From positions 1,550,001 through 1,614,000 of the forward strand of contig JAHYIO010000006.1 in the NCBI GenBank assembly GCA_020543525.1: a stretch of 64,000 bases of DNA. Direction: 5' to 3'. A program made the translations under genes and the position numbers. The notes beneath the pieces were generated by a model. That model searched no databases, was not told where the DNA came from, and worked only from the letters and a program-made list of their open reading frames with translations. This document shows, one piece after another, positions 53,737 to 64,000 of the stretch (within the stretch, counting starts at the first letter, position 1; each line of letters starts with the position of its first letter). This DNA comes from Coriolopsis trogii (taxonomy: Eukaryota > Basidiomycota > Agaricomycetes > Polyporales > Polyporaceae).

Positions 53737-55963
53737 ATGGCTGGTGGAACAATAGGACCCCTCCTCCAGACTACTTTCGAAGTGAGTATGCCTGAGCGGC
53801 TTTCGTTTGGCTTACGGCAGAGGCAGAGCTCTGACCTATTGTTTTTCTCTTCCAGTCTATCCTCGAAGTCTTCATTGTATGCTTTGCAGGTTACATCCTT
53901 GCACGCAAAGGCATTTTAGATAGGAACACGCAAAAGGTACGTTCGACCTAGTCTCTGTGCGGCGTGAAGCCTTGGTGGAGTAGGATGGGGTCGATGATCT
54001 CAACTCGAGGAGGGCGAGGTGGCGAAATATCCTCGCTCGTTTCGACTTGCAAAATGAGGCTGTTTGGTTGGCAGCACACATGTGTCTATGCGTCCTCCCA
54101 CCGCGCGCTGCGGTAGTCGTGCATAAGTTGAGGACCAGGATAAGGAGTCTCCGTATGTTCATTAACGACCACACCGCACACGGTAAGCCCGCTGGGCACT
54201 GATATGTCCCTCTTTCTGCTCGCATGAATTGCGATCTCCCGATATCATCCTGAACATTCTCAGCGACCTATGTCTTACGCCTCCTCGCTTGCAGAAACTC
54301 AACCGACTCAATGTCTCCATATTCACTCCATCACTCCTCTTCTCCAAGGTCGCTTTCTTCCTCTCGCCAGGTGCGTTCGTCCTTAACCTTGGTATACATC
54401 GGTCCTACTGACGCCGCTGTTTAGCCAAGCTACGAGAGCTATGGGTCATCCCCATCGTCTTCGTGCTCACTACGGTGGTGTCCATGCTCGTTGCCTATAT
54501 CCTGGGAACGATAATGCGTCTCAAGAAGTCACAGAGAGCTTTCGCTATCGCCGCGTCCATGTTCATGAACTCCAATTCGCTGCCAATCGCCCTGATGCAG
54601 AGTCTCGTTGTCACTGTTCCCGGACTCAAGTGGGGAGACGATGACAACAAGAACGCAATGGTCGGACGAGCCTTGACATACCTCGTCCTCTACTCGACAC
54701 TGGGCATGGTGGTATGTCGTTTATGCAAGTTGTTGCGTATTAGTTTTCACACATTCTGTAGGTTCGCTGGAGTTACGGCGTGCGTTTGCTATCTCAAGCC
54801 GACCCAGAACCCGTGCAGACGGAGGCCGAGGATGGCGACGCTAGTCCATTGATGTCACCTCAGGAAGTGCCATTCCCCCCTTCCTCTACCGAAGAGCGAG
54901 TGCTTCGCCATCAAGCGTCTACTCCCTCGATTGCTTCGAACGATTCGGCAGGAACTGTAGCTCAGGCGAACCCCAGTCTCGTCGTTGAGCAGGACGGACG
55001 CAAGTTCTTCTACTCTTTCCCGAATACCCCGAGCAATCGATCGACTGCTCTCCCTCAACCTTCGACATCGGGTACGACTACGGAACACGAGGAGGACGAC
55101 GACGACATGGATGATGATCTAGCACCTGGTCGTCGCGTGCGCACTGCTCCCACATCCACACGGTGGCAATCGCGCGTCCGCCGTACCAAGCGGAAGTTCC
55201 ACAAGGCGTGGAAGATGTTCCGGGAGTTTATGACTGCTCCACTTTGGGCAGCCCTCCTGTCGCTTGTCGTCGCGTGCATACAGCCTCTTCAGCATGCGCT
55301 CGACCAACACCTCCCACCTGTCAAGGGTGCAATCGCATCAGCCGGAAACTGTTCCATCCCGATCACGCTCATCGTCCTCGGCGCGTACTTTTACACTCCT
55401 CCCGATCCTGAAGAGGAACGTCAGCGCGCAGGCAGGCACAGGGAAGAACGGCTTCCGGAGCACGTCGGTCAGGACGAGCGAAGCGCATCGCGGACGTCTC
55501 TGTTGTTGGAGAGCGTGCGGGATATGTTCTCGATGAAGTCGGCGAAGGGAAAGAAGGCGCTGAACGCGTCTGCGTCCAAGAAGGCAAGACCGGGAGAGAC
55601 GCGGACGGTGTGGGTAGCGATCTTGTCGAGGATGATCATCACGCCGCTCCTTTTGCTTCCGCTTATGGTGCTGTCGACCAAGTTCGACCTACAGAGGGTC
55701 TTTGACGAGTACGCATCCTTGCTGTGTTCATAAGGGTATTTACTGACTATCGCGATTACATTTATAGCCCCGTCTTCGTCGTGTCGAACGTGCTCCTCAT
55801 TGCGTCACCCCCTGCGCTTACGCTGGCACAGATCACACAGGCCGCGTCTGGAGATGCGTTCGAGCGACTCATCAGCAAGACCATCTTCTGGTCGTATTGT
55901 GTTGTCACGCCTCCTTCGACTATCATCTTCGTCGTTATTGGGCTTGTGCTGTCGAAGCTTTGA
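53737..55963 (+). CDS. Auxin-efflux-carrier-type membrane transport protein
   Basis: Six exons fit: 53737-53781, 53856-53936, 54295-54370, 54425-54711, 54762-55708 and 55768-55963, total 1632 bases, 543 residues, all phases consistent. N-terminal helices include EVFIVCFAGYILARKGIL and LNVSIFTPSLLFSKVAFFL, then VLTTVVSMLVAYILG and the AEC hallmark NSNSLPIALMQSL. A long acidic loop with EEDDDDMDDD separates the two membrane halves. The second half has LWAALLSLVVACIQPL, SAGNCSIPITLIVLGAYF and the terminal SNVLLIASPPALTLAQIT. The family (Mem_trans) includes plant PIN proteins and yeast Ecm3-type proteins of the ER or plasma membrane; substrate unknown. Intron 2 is unusually long (358 bases). Intact. 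Confidence 0.9.
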
Positions 55964-56664
55964 TTGCCGTCACTTTGTTGTAACTCTTGAATTCTGATCC
56001 ACATACCGCCTCACGAACGTGCATGGTATCGAGCTGCGTGGTAGATGTATTGTACAGTCATCGGACGTTCTTGTAATAGCCTGAGCATCGTCGCATTATA
56101 CCAGTACCAGCATGTTTTCCGCTTATACACTGTACATCTTTCGCGATTCACGTATCCTTCCACATGCCGTGCAATCGCCATGAGTAGACAGGGTTTGCCA
56201 TATCTTCGCAATATGGATGGCGTGATATACACACACATATCCTCGTATGATCTGGATGATCGCAATGCTGACAGCTGCGTAATCAGCATCTCTAGCATCT
56301 ATCTCCTTTCCTCAATCCACAGAACGCTGTCTGACACAGCACCGAAACAGCAGTGCTTGCCACTTGGTCATCCAGATATCCAAGTCGACTCCAGCGCCAG
56401 TTTAGCCGAGGAGAGGACGCGTACGCGTTACGAGCACAGCCACAAGGTACACCAGAACCGCCTTCCATATACGGATTGAGCTCGAGAGTTCGAGAAAGTT
56501 CGGCGGCGTCCGAGAACATACGCCACTCTGCCTGAGCCTCCGAGACGCGTCGAGCTGCGGCCAGATGGGCTGTGTCATACTTGCCTGGGGGTGCAATGCA
56601 GGAGGGCCACGTCGGTGGACACGACGGCTTTGCGCTACGTCCCGAGTCTGCGCCGGGGTGTACT
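55964..56664. other. Intergenic, no gene seen
   Basis: Between the stop of the transporter and the promoter of the next gene. Short open frames only. It should contain the transporter 3' untranslated region. Confidence 0.4.
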
Positions 56665-56670
56665 TATAAA
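56665..56670 (+). promoter_or_regulatory. TATA-box-like element
   Basis: TATAAA lies 115 bases upstream of the ATG at 56785, followed by a pyrimidine-rich stretch (GCCCCCTCTTGAG and CCACCCACCGC) as often seen before fungal transcription starts. Confidence 0.4.
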
Positions 56671-56784
56671 GCATCGGGGGCGCAGTGGTTGTCTTCATCC
56701 CGCCCCCTCTTGAGTCAAGTTCACTGATCTGCTCTCGAGCTTTGGGAAACCACCCACCGCACAACACACCAACCCAAGTTCACC

Positions 56785-57666
56785 ATGTCGAGCCCAATCG
56801 CCATCCCCGCCTCCTCCAACCGCGACGCGGCCCGCGAGCGCGCGCACTCGCCGATCTCGCGCTCCCTCCACGGCGACTCGAATGGGTTGTACGTACCTGT
56901 GCACCGACGGAACGCGTCGACAGCCTCCGCTCCGTCCTCCTTCCACGGCCGCGATCGCGCGAATATGACCACGAGCCTCTCCCCGAAGACGCGATCCGCG
57001 CGTCTCCCTCGCTCCCCCGTGACCCGTCCGCGCTCCGCATCCCTCGCACCCGCGACCGACCACCACCATGGTATGTCCGCATCTCCTTTTTCCTCGGCCT
57101 CGAGAACAACGGCTGATGGAGTACGCACTTCTGCAGAGTCTTCGCATATACCCCTCGCCGCCACCCGCTCGGCGCGTATACCCCCCGCGAAGACGACGAT
57201 ACCCAACACCTATACCATCCCCGAGCTCCTCGCGCTCTCCCTCGCGTCTTCGCTCTCGTCGGCGCTCTCGCCCGCCCAGCAGGCCGCCGTCGAAGCGCAC
57301 ATCCCGCTCATGACCCGCCGTCCCTCCCGCCGCTCCTCCACTCCATCGACTCCCTCCATCACCGCCCACCAGACGCCGAATCCGACAGAGTCGAAGCCTC
57401 TAGAAGGCCCAGCACCAACGAAGGCCCCAAAGGCAGACGCACCCTCGTTGACACGCCGCCGCCGCACGGGTCGGAAGGGCCCGAACTCGAAGGGCCGCGT
57501 TTTCCCCGCGGTGAGCGCCGACGTCGACAACCGCCGTCGGCGCACCGTGCCAGGGCACGCGAGCTGGGGATGGGTCGCTGCGTCGGCGCCGTTGGGCGCG
57601 AGTGACAGTTGGAGGGCGCATGGGCCGGCGCATGTCCAGGTTCAGGTGCAGACTGTCGCCGCGTGA
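56785..57666 (+). CDS. Disordered hypothetical protein, Ser/Pro/Arg-rich
   Basis: An open frame of 293 residues in a GC-rich context. The Ser/Arg/Pro-rich N-terminus (SPIAIPASSNRDAARERAHS) and a basic middle (SLTRRRRTGRKGPNSKGR) look unstructured. The only conserved-looking part is IPELLALSLASSLSSALSPA followed by QQAAVEAHIPLM, a likely amphipathic helix pair. A possible intron, 57071-57136 (GTATGT to CTGCAG), is 66 bases long and in phase, so the protein may be 271 or 293 residues. No family recognised. Confidence 0.6.
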   Translation: MSSPIAIPASSNRDAARERAHSPISRSLHGDSNGLYVPVHRRNASTASAPSSFHGRDRANMTTSLSPKTRSARLPRSPVTRPRSASLAPATDHHHGMSASPFSSASRTTADGVRTSAESSHIPLAATRSARIPPAKTTIPNTYTIPELLALSLASSLSSALSPAQQAAVEAHIPLMTRRPSRRSSTPSTPSITAHQTPNPTESKPLEGPAPTKAPKADAPSLTRRRRTGRKGPNSKGRVFPAVSADVDNRRRRTVPGHASWGWVAASAPLGASDSWRAHGPAHVQVQVQTVAA

Positions 57667-58708
57667 GCGGGGAGGGTGAAGGATTTCGATGAGCAGTGCA
57701 TACGTCTGAGGCTGGACAATTGATGCATGGAAGCTGGATGATGTGTGTGGCAGGAAGGACTTTTGGAGGACGAGTGTAGTGTATGTACGATGGTACCGGT
57801 AATAATAGGATGTCTTCGCATGCTCACCCGCAGCGTGTATGTGGTCTAATCTCCGCTGCGCCGCACATGCGGCGACGGAGCGGCGACGCGAAGTCTCAGC
57901 GAGCTGCGGAATTCACAGGGCTTCCATGAACGACGTGTTTTGAGTGGCATCGGACGATAGACGTTGTTGGTCAGGACGGCGACGACGCCGCACAGCTGCG
58001 CGCCGACATCACACTCTGTGCGGATGTCGGCGTGGTGTCAGTGCAGCCAATCGCCGCAATCGGCGAAGTCTGCGTGCAAGTTACGCATGTTTGACAGAAT
58101 GAAGAATGCCTGCGTGATGCAGCATGGATCACAGAAGCAGCATGTGCGAGACATCCCGTGGCGGCGACCCACAGAAGCCATGAACGTTGACATTTCCGAC
58201 GACATCGATGCTTCTCCTGGTCGACGAATGGCCACAGATGACAGTTTTGTGCTCGTTGCGCCGATGAAATCACCGCGTACAGACACGGTCGCGGCTCACG
58301 AGCTACGCCTCGTGTGCTAAGAGCCTGACGGAGGTACTAGTAAACTGGCAGATGCCGCAGCGAGAACGTACCGCCATGCTTGTTCTCGTCCACAAAAGAC
58401 GCAGGACGACTTCTGCCATGCGTGGAAGAGAAGTACCACCTCGTGTTGGGAGTAAGCAGCCTAAGGGACGTCGTCACGAACAGCATATGTGCCGCATCGC
58501 AGGACCACCACCAAAGAATCAGTATTCGAGCCAGTCGGCCTGTTGTATGCGAACAATGAAGGTGTCGTTCAGAGGGCAGCATGATCATGGAGGGAGCAAG
58601 CAAGCCATGCCTTTTGCAAGCTTGGTGCGACTGCGAACGGACCGGCTTCCCGGGTGGCCCCGAGACAGACATGCGCGTCTACAACTCGTCTCCAAAACTA
58701 TCACACTC
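57667..58708. other. Intergenic, no gene seen
   Basis: Short open frames on both strands without motifs. The MIC26/27 promoter should be at the right end. Confidence 0.4.
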
Positions 58709-59670
58709 ATGCTCAGGCTACTGGCGGTATGGGTCTACTTCAACGATGCTCATCCAAAGCCTGATTAACGCATATACAGAGCAGGAGGAGCTTTGCGGTG
58801 GCAGCAGCAGCTGTTGGCGTGCATGAGGCACGCGAAAAGGTACGTCTGCAGGCATCCTCAGCTTGTCCCGTCACCCGTACAAACCTCCCTTGGTGCACCA
58901 GCTACCCATCTACCCCGCCCCGGAACCAGAGGTCCTCCTCGTAGAGACTACGTCGGAGCTGGAGAAGCAGATCAGTATTGCTCGTCGAGCAGCGACGAGC
59001 ACATACCTGGACGCACATGCTAGAGTGCAGGCAGTAGTCTCGCGGTGGATAGGTGTTGAGCAGTCCGTAGAAAGTACGTGCTATTCTCGTTTTGCGACCT
59101 GCGCACTGCTAACTAGCATCGACATACCGCGCAGATAGAGTCAAGTCGCTCATCGCACCCGACGAACCCCTCACGCCTGGCATCCTCTACGTCGGCGTGG
59201 CGACCCTCACCGGCTCCGTATTGGCGCGGAACCGTCTCTTCTTGCGGCTAGCCCTTCCTCCGACCCTCTTCTTCCTCTCCCTCAACCACTTCCTCCCGAA
59301 GACCTCGCACAATGTCTCGACTTACCTCGGCTCGCTCGAGGAGACGTACTTCCCCACCCTCGCAGACAAGCACGAGATCGCGAAACAGCACAGTGCGATG
59401 ACCTGGGAGCGGGTCAAGGACGCGACTCAGAACGGACGCGAGACGCTTTCAAACGGAGTTGTGAGCGTGATTGGGAAGGTTGAGGAGGCCACCGGACTCA
59501 AGCTGCGGGAGACGTTGGGCTGGAAGGAGCGTGCGCAAGTCAAGGTGCAAGAGGTTGCGAGGACTGCAGAGCGGTCTGTTGAGACTGCGAAAGTCGCGGT
59601 CGAGGAAAAGGTACAGGAAACGAAGGAGGCCGTCGAGAATAGAGTTGAGGAGACAAAACGATTGGTATAA
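58709..59670 (+). CDS. MICOS complex subunit MIC26/MIC27 (apolipoprotein O-like)
   Basis: Four exons fit: 58709-58726 (MLRLLA), 58780-58839, 58902-59073 and 59135-59670, total 786 bases, 261 residues, all phases consistent. The short N-terminus SRRSFAVAAAAVGVHEAREK is basic and alanine-rich, as in a mitochondrial targeting region. Family blocks follow: LPIYPAPEPEVLLVETTSEL, VVSRWIGVEQSVE, LTPGILYVGVATLTGSVLAR (first membrane helix, with a glycine-rich GxxxxG pattern), LALPPTLFFLSLNHFLP (second) and THNV-like TSHNVSTYLGSLEE. The C-terminal third is a long charged helix (VQETKEAVENRVEETKRLV). The protein sits in the inner mitochondrial membrane at crista junctions. The two small first exons are chosen because they give a continuous frame. 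Confidence 0.85.
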
Positions 59671-60788
59671 GTCGATCTCGGTACGCCTGAGTTCATATCA
59701 CAATGCCTGTCGAATGTCGCTCGCGTCACCCTACGCCGTGTCAAATTGCGAGATGTTTCTTTCCACCAAGTTTATATATGCATGACCATTGAAGCGTTCC
59801 CGCTGAACATAGGACCTGTCGCAGGCTGCTCGGTGGACAGCTGATACCTCTCTCAGGTGGTCTGGCCGGACTCGTTGCGACGGGGTTTTAGTGAATGAGT
59901 GAGCTACACTTAAAAGTCTCGATGTAATCAAATTGGTCTTCCTACTAAATGCGTTCATTGGCATTGTGCCCCAAAGCTCGCGCCAGCTACTTACTCTGCT
60001 CTCTTACCATGACCTCAAATTACAGCTAATAGCATAGGGCTGAAAGCGCGCCTATGTGAGACCGTGTCTCACGACGGGCAATGGCCAAAGCCGCCCTCCT
60101 GAACAGGCCGGGGAAATTGCCGGAATTGGTCTCCTATTCTGGTCCAGAATATCTTCGGAGATCGTGCCGGAATCTGGATAAGGTGAATAAGTAGCCAATA
60201 CTAATGTCCCTTTCGGAGTTTCAACTTGTTGTATTCGGCGCTCTAGTGATTTCACCAAAGTATTCTGGCCCGGAACAGGAGACCAATTCCGTCCATTATT
60301 CCCGGCCTGTTCTGGGGGGTGGCATACGCCGTTGCCCGTCGTGTTACCGCCGATGTCAAAACGTTAGACCTGCCAAGATGGAACAGCGGACCCGAGACCT
60401 GCCAAGATGGAACAATGCGACGTCGGCAAAGCCTTGAGAACGCGCCGCCCGACTCATGCGCTGTGTGTGTAAAAAATTGATAATACCAAAGAGGGCGTTG
60501 TGTAGACTTTATGTGGCACATAAAGCGTTGACCAAGATGGGAAACGCTATACGGCTTCCATACAAGGTAACTCATTCATTTGGTGTTCTCGGTGTTTGCG
60601 CACTGTTTCCCTCTGCAGGGCCGGGGCCTCTTCGCGTAACCTCGCACCGTGTCTGCCGCCATGCGTTCACCTTGATTATGACGATCTTCATATAAGACGA
60701 CTCGCCTAGGCGTATCACCAGAACATTCCCACCTCCACGCACTCAGTCGTTACAGGCCGCCACTGAGGGTCTTGAACTACCCCTGATA
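59671..60788. other. Intergenic, with a small inverted-repeat element
   Basis: Contains the 3' flank of MIC26/27, a MITE-like element (60098-60316) and the upstream region of the next Zn2Cys6 gene. No gene supported. Confidence 0.4.
60098..60316. mobile_element. MITE-like inverted-repeat element
   Basis: About 50 bases at the left (GAACAGGCCGGGGAAATTGC onward, including GGAATTGGTCTCCT) reappear inverted at 60262-60316 with about 80 percent identity, so the 220 bp could fold into one hairpin. No coding capacity. No clear target duplication, superfamily not assigned. Confidence 0.65.
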
Positions 60789-61779
60789 ATGCCTCCTCCT
60801 ATATCAGAAGCCGGATTCGACGCTATAGATCAAGATCATAATCGGTCCGGACCAGCCGTCTCTCCTACTGCACACGGCGGCATACCATTGTTAGCTACTG
60901 ATGCTGTCCCTCCTACCATCTCTTCCCATCAAGGGGCGCTCTATGTCGCCATTCCTGTTTCCCAACTGTTACACACCCATAATCAACACTATGTCTATGT
61001 TCCCGTAGTTAACATATCCAGAGCATATGGTGCGTTTGCATGCATTCGATACTAGTGCACTGGCTGCTTGCAATATGCTGATGGGTTTGGCAGGAGAAGC
61101 ATCTACTGCTAGTGTGCAAGCGGATGTAGCAAGGCACAATGCCTACCACCAAGAAATTCAGCAGGGCAGCACGAACAAGAAACGTCCTCGGGCTCCCCAA
61201 CCAAGTGTCCCTGTGAGTCAGAGTATATCATATTTAGTCCTCAGTCAGTGGTACGGTTTGCAATCCACCTCATGTAACTGATGGTGCAATGTGCGACATA
61301 GTGTGTGAACTGTAGGAAAGCCAAGAAGGGGTGTAGCATTGGTAGACCTTGCGAGAGATGCATCCGATTCGGTCTTGAGGATACCTGCAAGGATGTCTCG
61401 ACTCACCGGAAACGTGCTCAGTACAATCTCACTCCGGAACAATGCCAAGGTCTGTTGTTTTATGTCTGGGTGCCGAATACCCGTCAATACTCCTGCCTCC
61501 ACAGAGCCTGAGGTAGATGCCCTGTCATACAGCCTGATTGACAGTTTCCCGCCGGCCACCGCCGCTGGCAGCATGTCACAGCCATTCTTTCAAACGCCCG
61601 AGTGCTTGGGCAGCACTGTTGTTGCTTCGCCTGGGGTAGGCATCGGCGTTCATACATACTCTAGTGAGCCGTTCAACTCCGACGGCTCGGGATACTATCC
61701 CATGGGGGACGTCACTTTCGCGCTGCAAGACCAAAGTGATAATGGGACTTCTGTGCCCGTTGTCCCGGGATCCTTCTAG
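60789..61779 (+). CDS. Small Zn(II)2Cys6 protein, copy C
   Basis: Four exons with GT-AG introns: 60789-61029, 61094-61212, 61302-61449, 61505-61779; 783 bases, 260 residues, phases consistent. Exon 1 carries ALYVAIPVSQLL and QHYVYVPVVNISRAY. Exon 2 is basic (NKKRPRAPQPS). Exon 3 opens with the zinc cluster in CVNC, CSIGRPC, CERC and the last cysteine in GLEDTC, spacing C-x2-C-x6-C-x5-C-x2-C-x7-C, followed by a basic THRKR. Exon 4 is acidic/aromatic, as in an activation domain (YPMGDVTFALQDQSDN). Same layout as the genes at 45.8-46.7 and 62.0-62.8 kb (intron immediately before the first cysteine), so likely a distant tandem relative. Confidence 0.8.
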
Positions 61780-62013
61780 AAACGCACACAAATCACCATT
61801 GTGAACGAAGGCATGTACACATATAATATGTTACTGTCTTCGATTGACTCACCGGCTTTCACTTATGCTATAGGAATCACAAAACATCTCGCATTCTAAG
61901 TCAATGACTCCGAATGAGCTCTCATGATGCTCTCGTGTCTATTCTGCTGCTGTCACATACGCCGTGAAGTTCGCTCTACCTCTATCCCCATGCATTGAAT
62001 AGATGTCTGCGTC

Positions 62014-62842
62014 TTGTGGTACATGCACTGCGGCCATGTCCTCGTTGACGTCTTCCAAGCTGTTTTGAAAATTGTACATAGTCAGTGGCACGACTCAGAG
62101 AAACCTAGTGAGGTAGTCCATGCAGTGGTCAAGGAGTCACACCTACGACTCGTCGGGTCCACGGAGCATTACGCCATCCCCGCCTACATTTTTGAGCAAG
62201 GTCAGTGTATGGTCATGTTCGGTAACATGAATGTGACACTCACCATGCCCCTCGAATATGTAAACAAACAAAGTCTAACAAATGCGGGTGTCATTCACTT
62301 GGCGAAGACAGAGGCACCTACGAAGGCTCCTTACAATCGCCCAACGGTCAAAAACCCCGTGAGTATGCGTAACTCGTGTGACAACGACACACGTTCACCC
62401 CCGCTTGAATAGTGCACCAACTGTCGCATGGCCAAAAAGCGGTGCAGCTTCTGGCAACCATGCGACCGGTGCTTTGAACGCAACCTCGAGTGCATCAAGG
62501 ATGCCTCCGTCGTCAAAGACAAGCACAAAGGACCTCACGGTAAGAATGCCTCTGCCGCGGCTGTGCAGGCGGACGAGCCAGTTGGGATGGCCATGTCTTC
62601 GGACGATGGTGCGTTGAGACGTTGCACTTACAGTCTGTTCCATGCATGACGACTATCGTACAACAGTCCTCCTCCCCGGCGGCACCCACTGCAGCGACAA
62701 ACGACTCGGCGAGACGGGCACTTCGCATCGGCGACGCACCAATTGGGTCCAGTTCCCGTCGCCGGGACGAGCGGTGCGGTCCAGACTACTGCTGTCATCG
62801 ACGTCGACAATGAGTTGTACCAGGATTACCAGGATTATTTGA
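62014..62842 (+). CDS. Small Zn(II)2Cys6 protein, copy B (shifted C-terminus)
   Basis: Exons 62014-62358, 62413-62608 and 62667-62842 give 238 residues. Exons 1 and 2 parallel copy A: EVVHAVVKESHLRLVGSTEH and the zinc cluster CTNCRMAKKRC, PCDRC, RNLEC; exon 2 has the same 196-base length in both. In exon 3, after RLGETG, copy B lacks 7 bases relative to copy A. Downstream the other frame still encodes the acidic tail seen in copy A (SGAVQTTAVIDVDNE, to 62949), but the spliced frame ends at 62842. So the acidic C-terminus is lost unless splicing differs. The region upstream of 62014 has no match to copy A, so the start is uncertain. Confidence 0.65.
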
Positions 62843-63370
62843 CGGGGGCGAACGTACTTGGGGGTTACTCCTGGGAGAACATGTTTGCGGGAATTCGCAC
62901 AGGGGCCGAGGAAACTCCCGCTATGGTGCCCTCGTTTACCAGACACTGAGCTATTCAGCTCCCAATACCAGTACGTCAATATATGAGTCGTGAACCATAG
63001 ACACTTCTGACGCACCTCCTCAATCGGCAGTCCAGCTGCGCCTTCGTCGTCATCCCGCTCTCTCGCAATGTGTTATCTGAATGCTGTCTTGTCGCTTCCG
63101 TATTGCTTTACTGGCTTCCAATTGTAATATGATCTCCGCTCCGAGAGCGTGCTGTATATTGGCTTGTTCTTCCCCGCGCTAGCTGACCTGTACAAGTTCC
63201 AAGGTGAATATATAAAGGTGGCAATAACTGGTCTCGTACCCCGACGTACGAGACCAGGCAATAACATACGAGAAGGATATCGGTATAACACGTCTGGGCC
63301 CTGCGGCTCTTCAACAAGTCAAAGGTAGGTGAAGTTGAAGGCCGAGAGGGCAGCAAGCAACGAGACACGG
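62090..63370 (-). repeat. Inverted segmental duplication of 45470-46690
   Basis: The Zn2Cys6 gene and the following neighbour end (TACCTTTGACTTGTTGAAGA at about 63328-63309, minus strand) occur in the same relative order as in 46690-45470 but on opposite strands, about 15 kb apart. Similarity is patchy (roughly 75-80 percent by eye), so the duplication is not recent. Confidence 0.7.
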
Positions 63371-64000
63371 CGATGCAACGCTTTGCTGGCGGCGATAGAT
63401 GTGGAACATGATAGAAGCTCAGAGCTGTCAGATAGATCGAGATAGCGCTCATCGCAAAGCGGGAGAAGGTGACGTGCGCGCTTCGCCCTTTTTGTTACGA
63501 CCGCCAGACCCGGATACTTGTCAACGTCTGAGCTTTGCCCTGTACGCTTTGCCCGTCCTCGACGGCTGGGCCCATGCAACCCAGCATAATAACACGTCGA
63601 ATGATGACTCGAGCAGCCCCGTCTTTGACCTTCGCCTTCAGTTTCCTCCACCGCCACAAACTTCTGTTACACAGATGCAATCCTCCGCGAACTTGACTCA
63701 CTTCTCTGCCTCGGGCGGCGGCACGCAGCCGTCAGATACTCTCGACCACGACCCTCAAGCGTTGCAGATGCACAGAGATATGCCTGCTGAATGGTCTGGA
63801 GACGACATGAACACCACCATCTCGTCCGCCGGAATGCTCTCGACGCAGCAGCCAGAATGCGACTGGCAGGAGCCTCTGAACAACCGGTGAGCCTCCTCTC
63901 TTGTCTACATCGTCGTTGTTGTCCTGGGCTAACGTTGTCGCTCGACGCACCCAGTCTCTCCGAGCTCGACATCGCGGAGAGGAACACAGCGACAGCCCAA
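63371..64000. other. Right edge, no gene resolved
   Basis: A plus-strand open frame (63399-63890) ends in a Q/D/N-rich stretch with SGGGTQPSDTLDHDPQAL; a possible GT donor follows at 63888. It may be a 5' or middle exon of a gene that continues beyond the window. No family motif. Confidence 0.3.

Noticed and set aside
56695..57369. Glycine/arginine-rich minus-strand open frame
   Set aside because: Antisense shadow of the serine/arginine-rich gene at 56785-57666.

Overview
The window looks like repeat-rich chromosomal DNA of an Agaricomycete-type basidiomycete. The evidence is FunK1-type protein kinases, a Plavaka-type DNA transposon, short GT-AG introns of about 50-70 bases, F-box/LRR gene relics, small Zn(II)2Cys6 proteins, and ordinary fungal housekeeping genes (a MICOS MIC26/27 subunit and an auxin-efflux-carrier-type membrane protein). 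No species is assigned. Roughly two thirds of the window is transposon or decayed sequence.

Layout. 1-3123 holds broken genes: an F-box relic, two FunK1 fragments and a solo LTR. 3124-15237 is one TIR DNA transposon (Plavaka type) inserted in the first exon of a FunK1 gene and itself split by a 4.6 kb Ty1/copia element (copia-A, 9710-14291). 15238-18839 has the other end of that FunK1 gene and a near-complete FunK1 gene with one premature stop. 19334-20923 is a non-autonomous hAT-like element. 22874-25110 is a TSD-less TIR element carrying a decayed P-type ATPase fragment. 26460-28212 is an intact Zn2Cys6 regulator gene. 31232-45220 is a nested stack: a roughly 950 bp CACTA element (TSD AGT) that received a gypsy element (TSD GTATA, LTRs identical) and an intact copia element (copia-B, TSD GCGTG, LTRs differing at one base). 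The gypsy element was then hit by another TSD-less element. 45.8-47.2 kb and 60.8-63.4 kb carry three small Zn2Cys6 genes, two of them in an inverted segmental duplication. 47.5-50.9 kb is an F-box gene split by a third TSD-less element. 53.7-59.7 kb is the quiet, gene-bearing part: AEC transporter, a disordered hypothetical protein and MIC26/27.

The most interesting signal is a set of four elements that start with TCAG and end with CTGA, have short terminal inverted repeats, sit exactly in a CA^TG target and leave no target-site duplication. In three of them, bringing the flanks together at CATG gives an uninterrupted host reading frame. Three carry gene fragments (F-box tail, P-type ATPase, pyruvate-dehydrogenase-X-like). 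They fit either a Helitron-like mechanism (A^T target, TC...CTRR ends) or a TSD-less TIR transposon group.

All coordinates, repeat ends and intron choices come from reading the sequence by eye. Family names rest on recognised motifs, without any database search.
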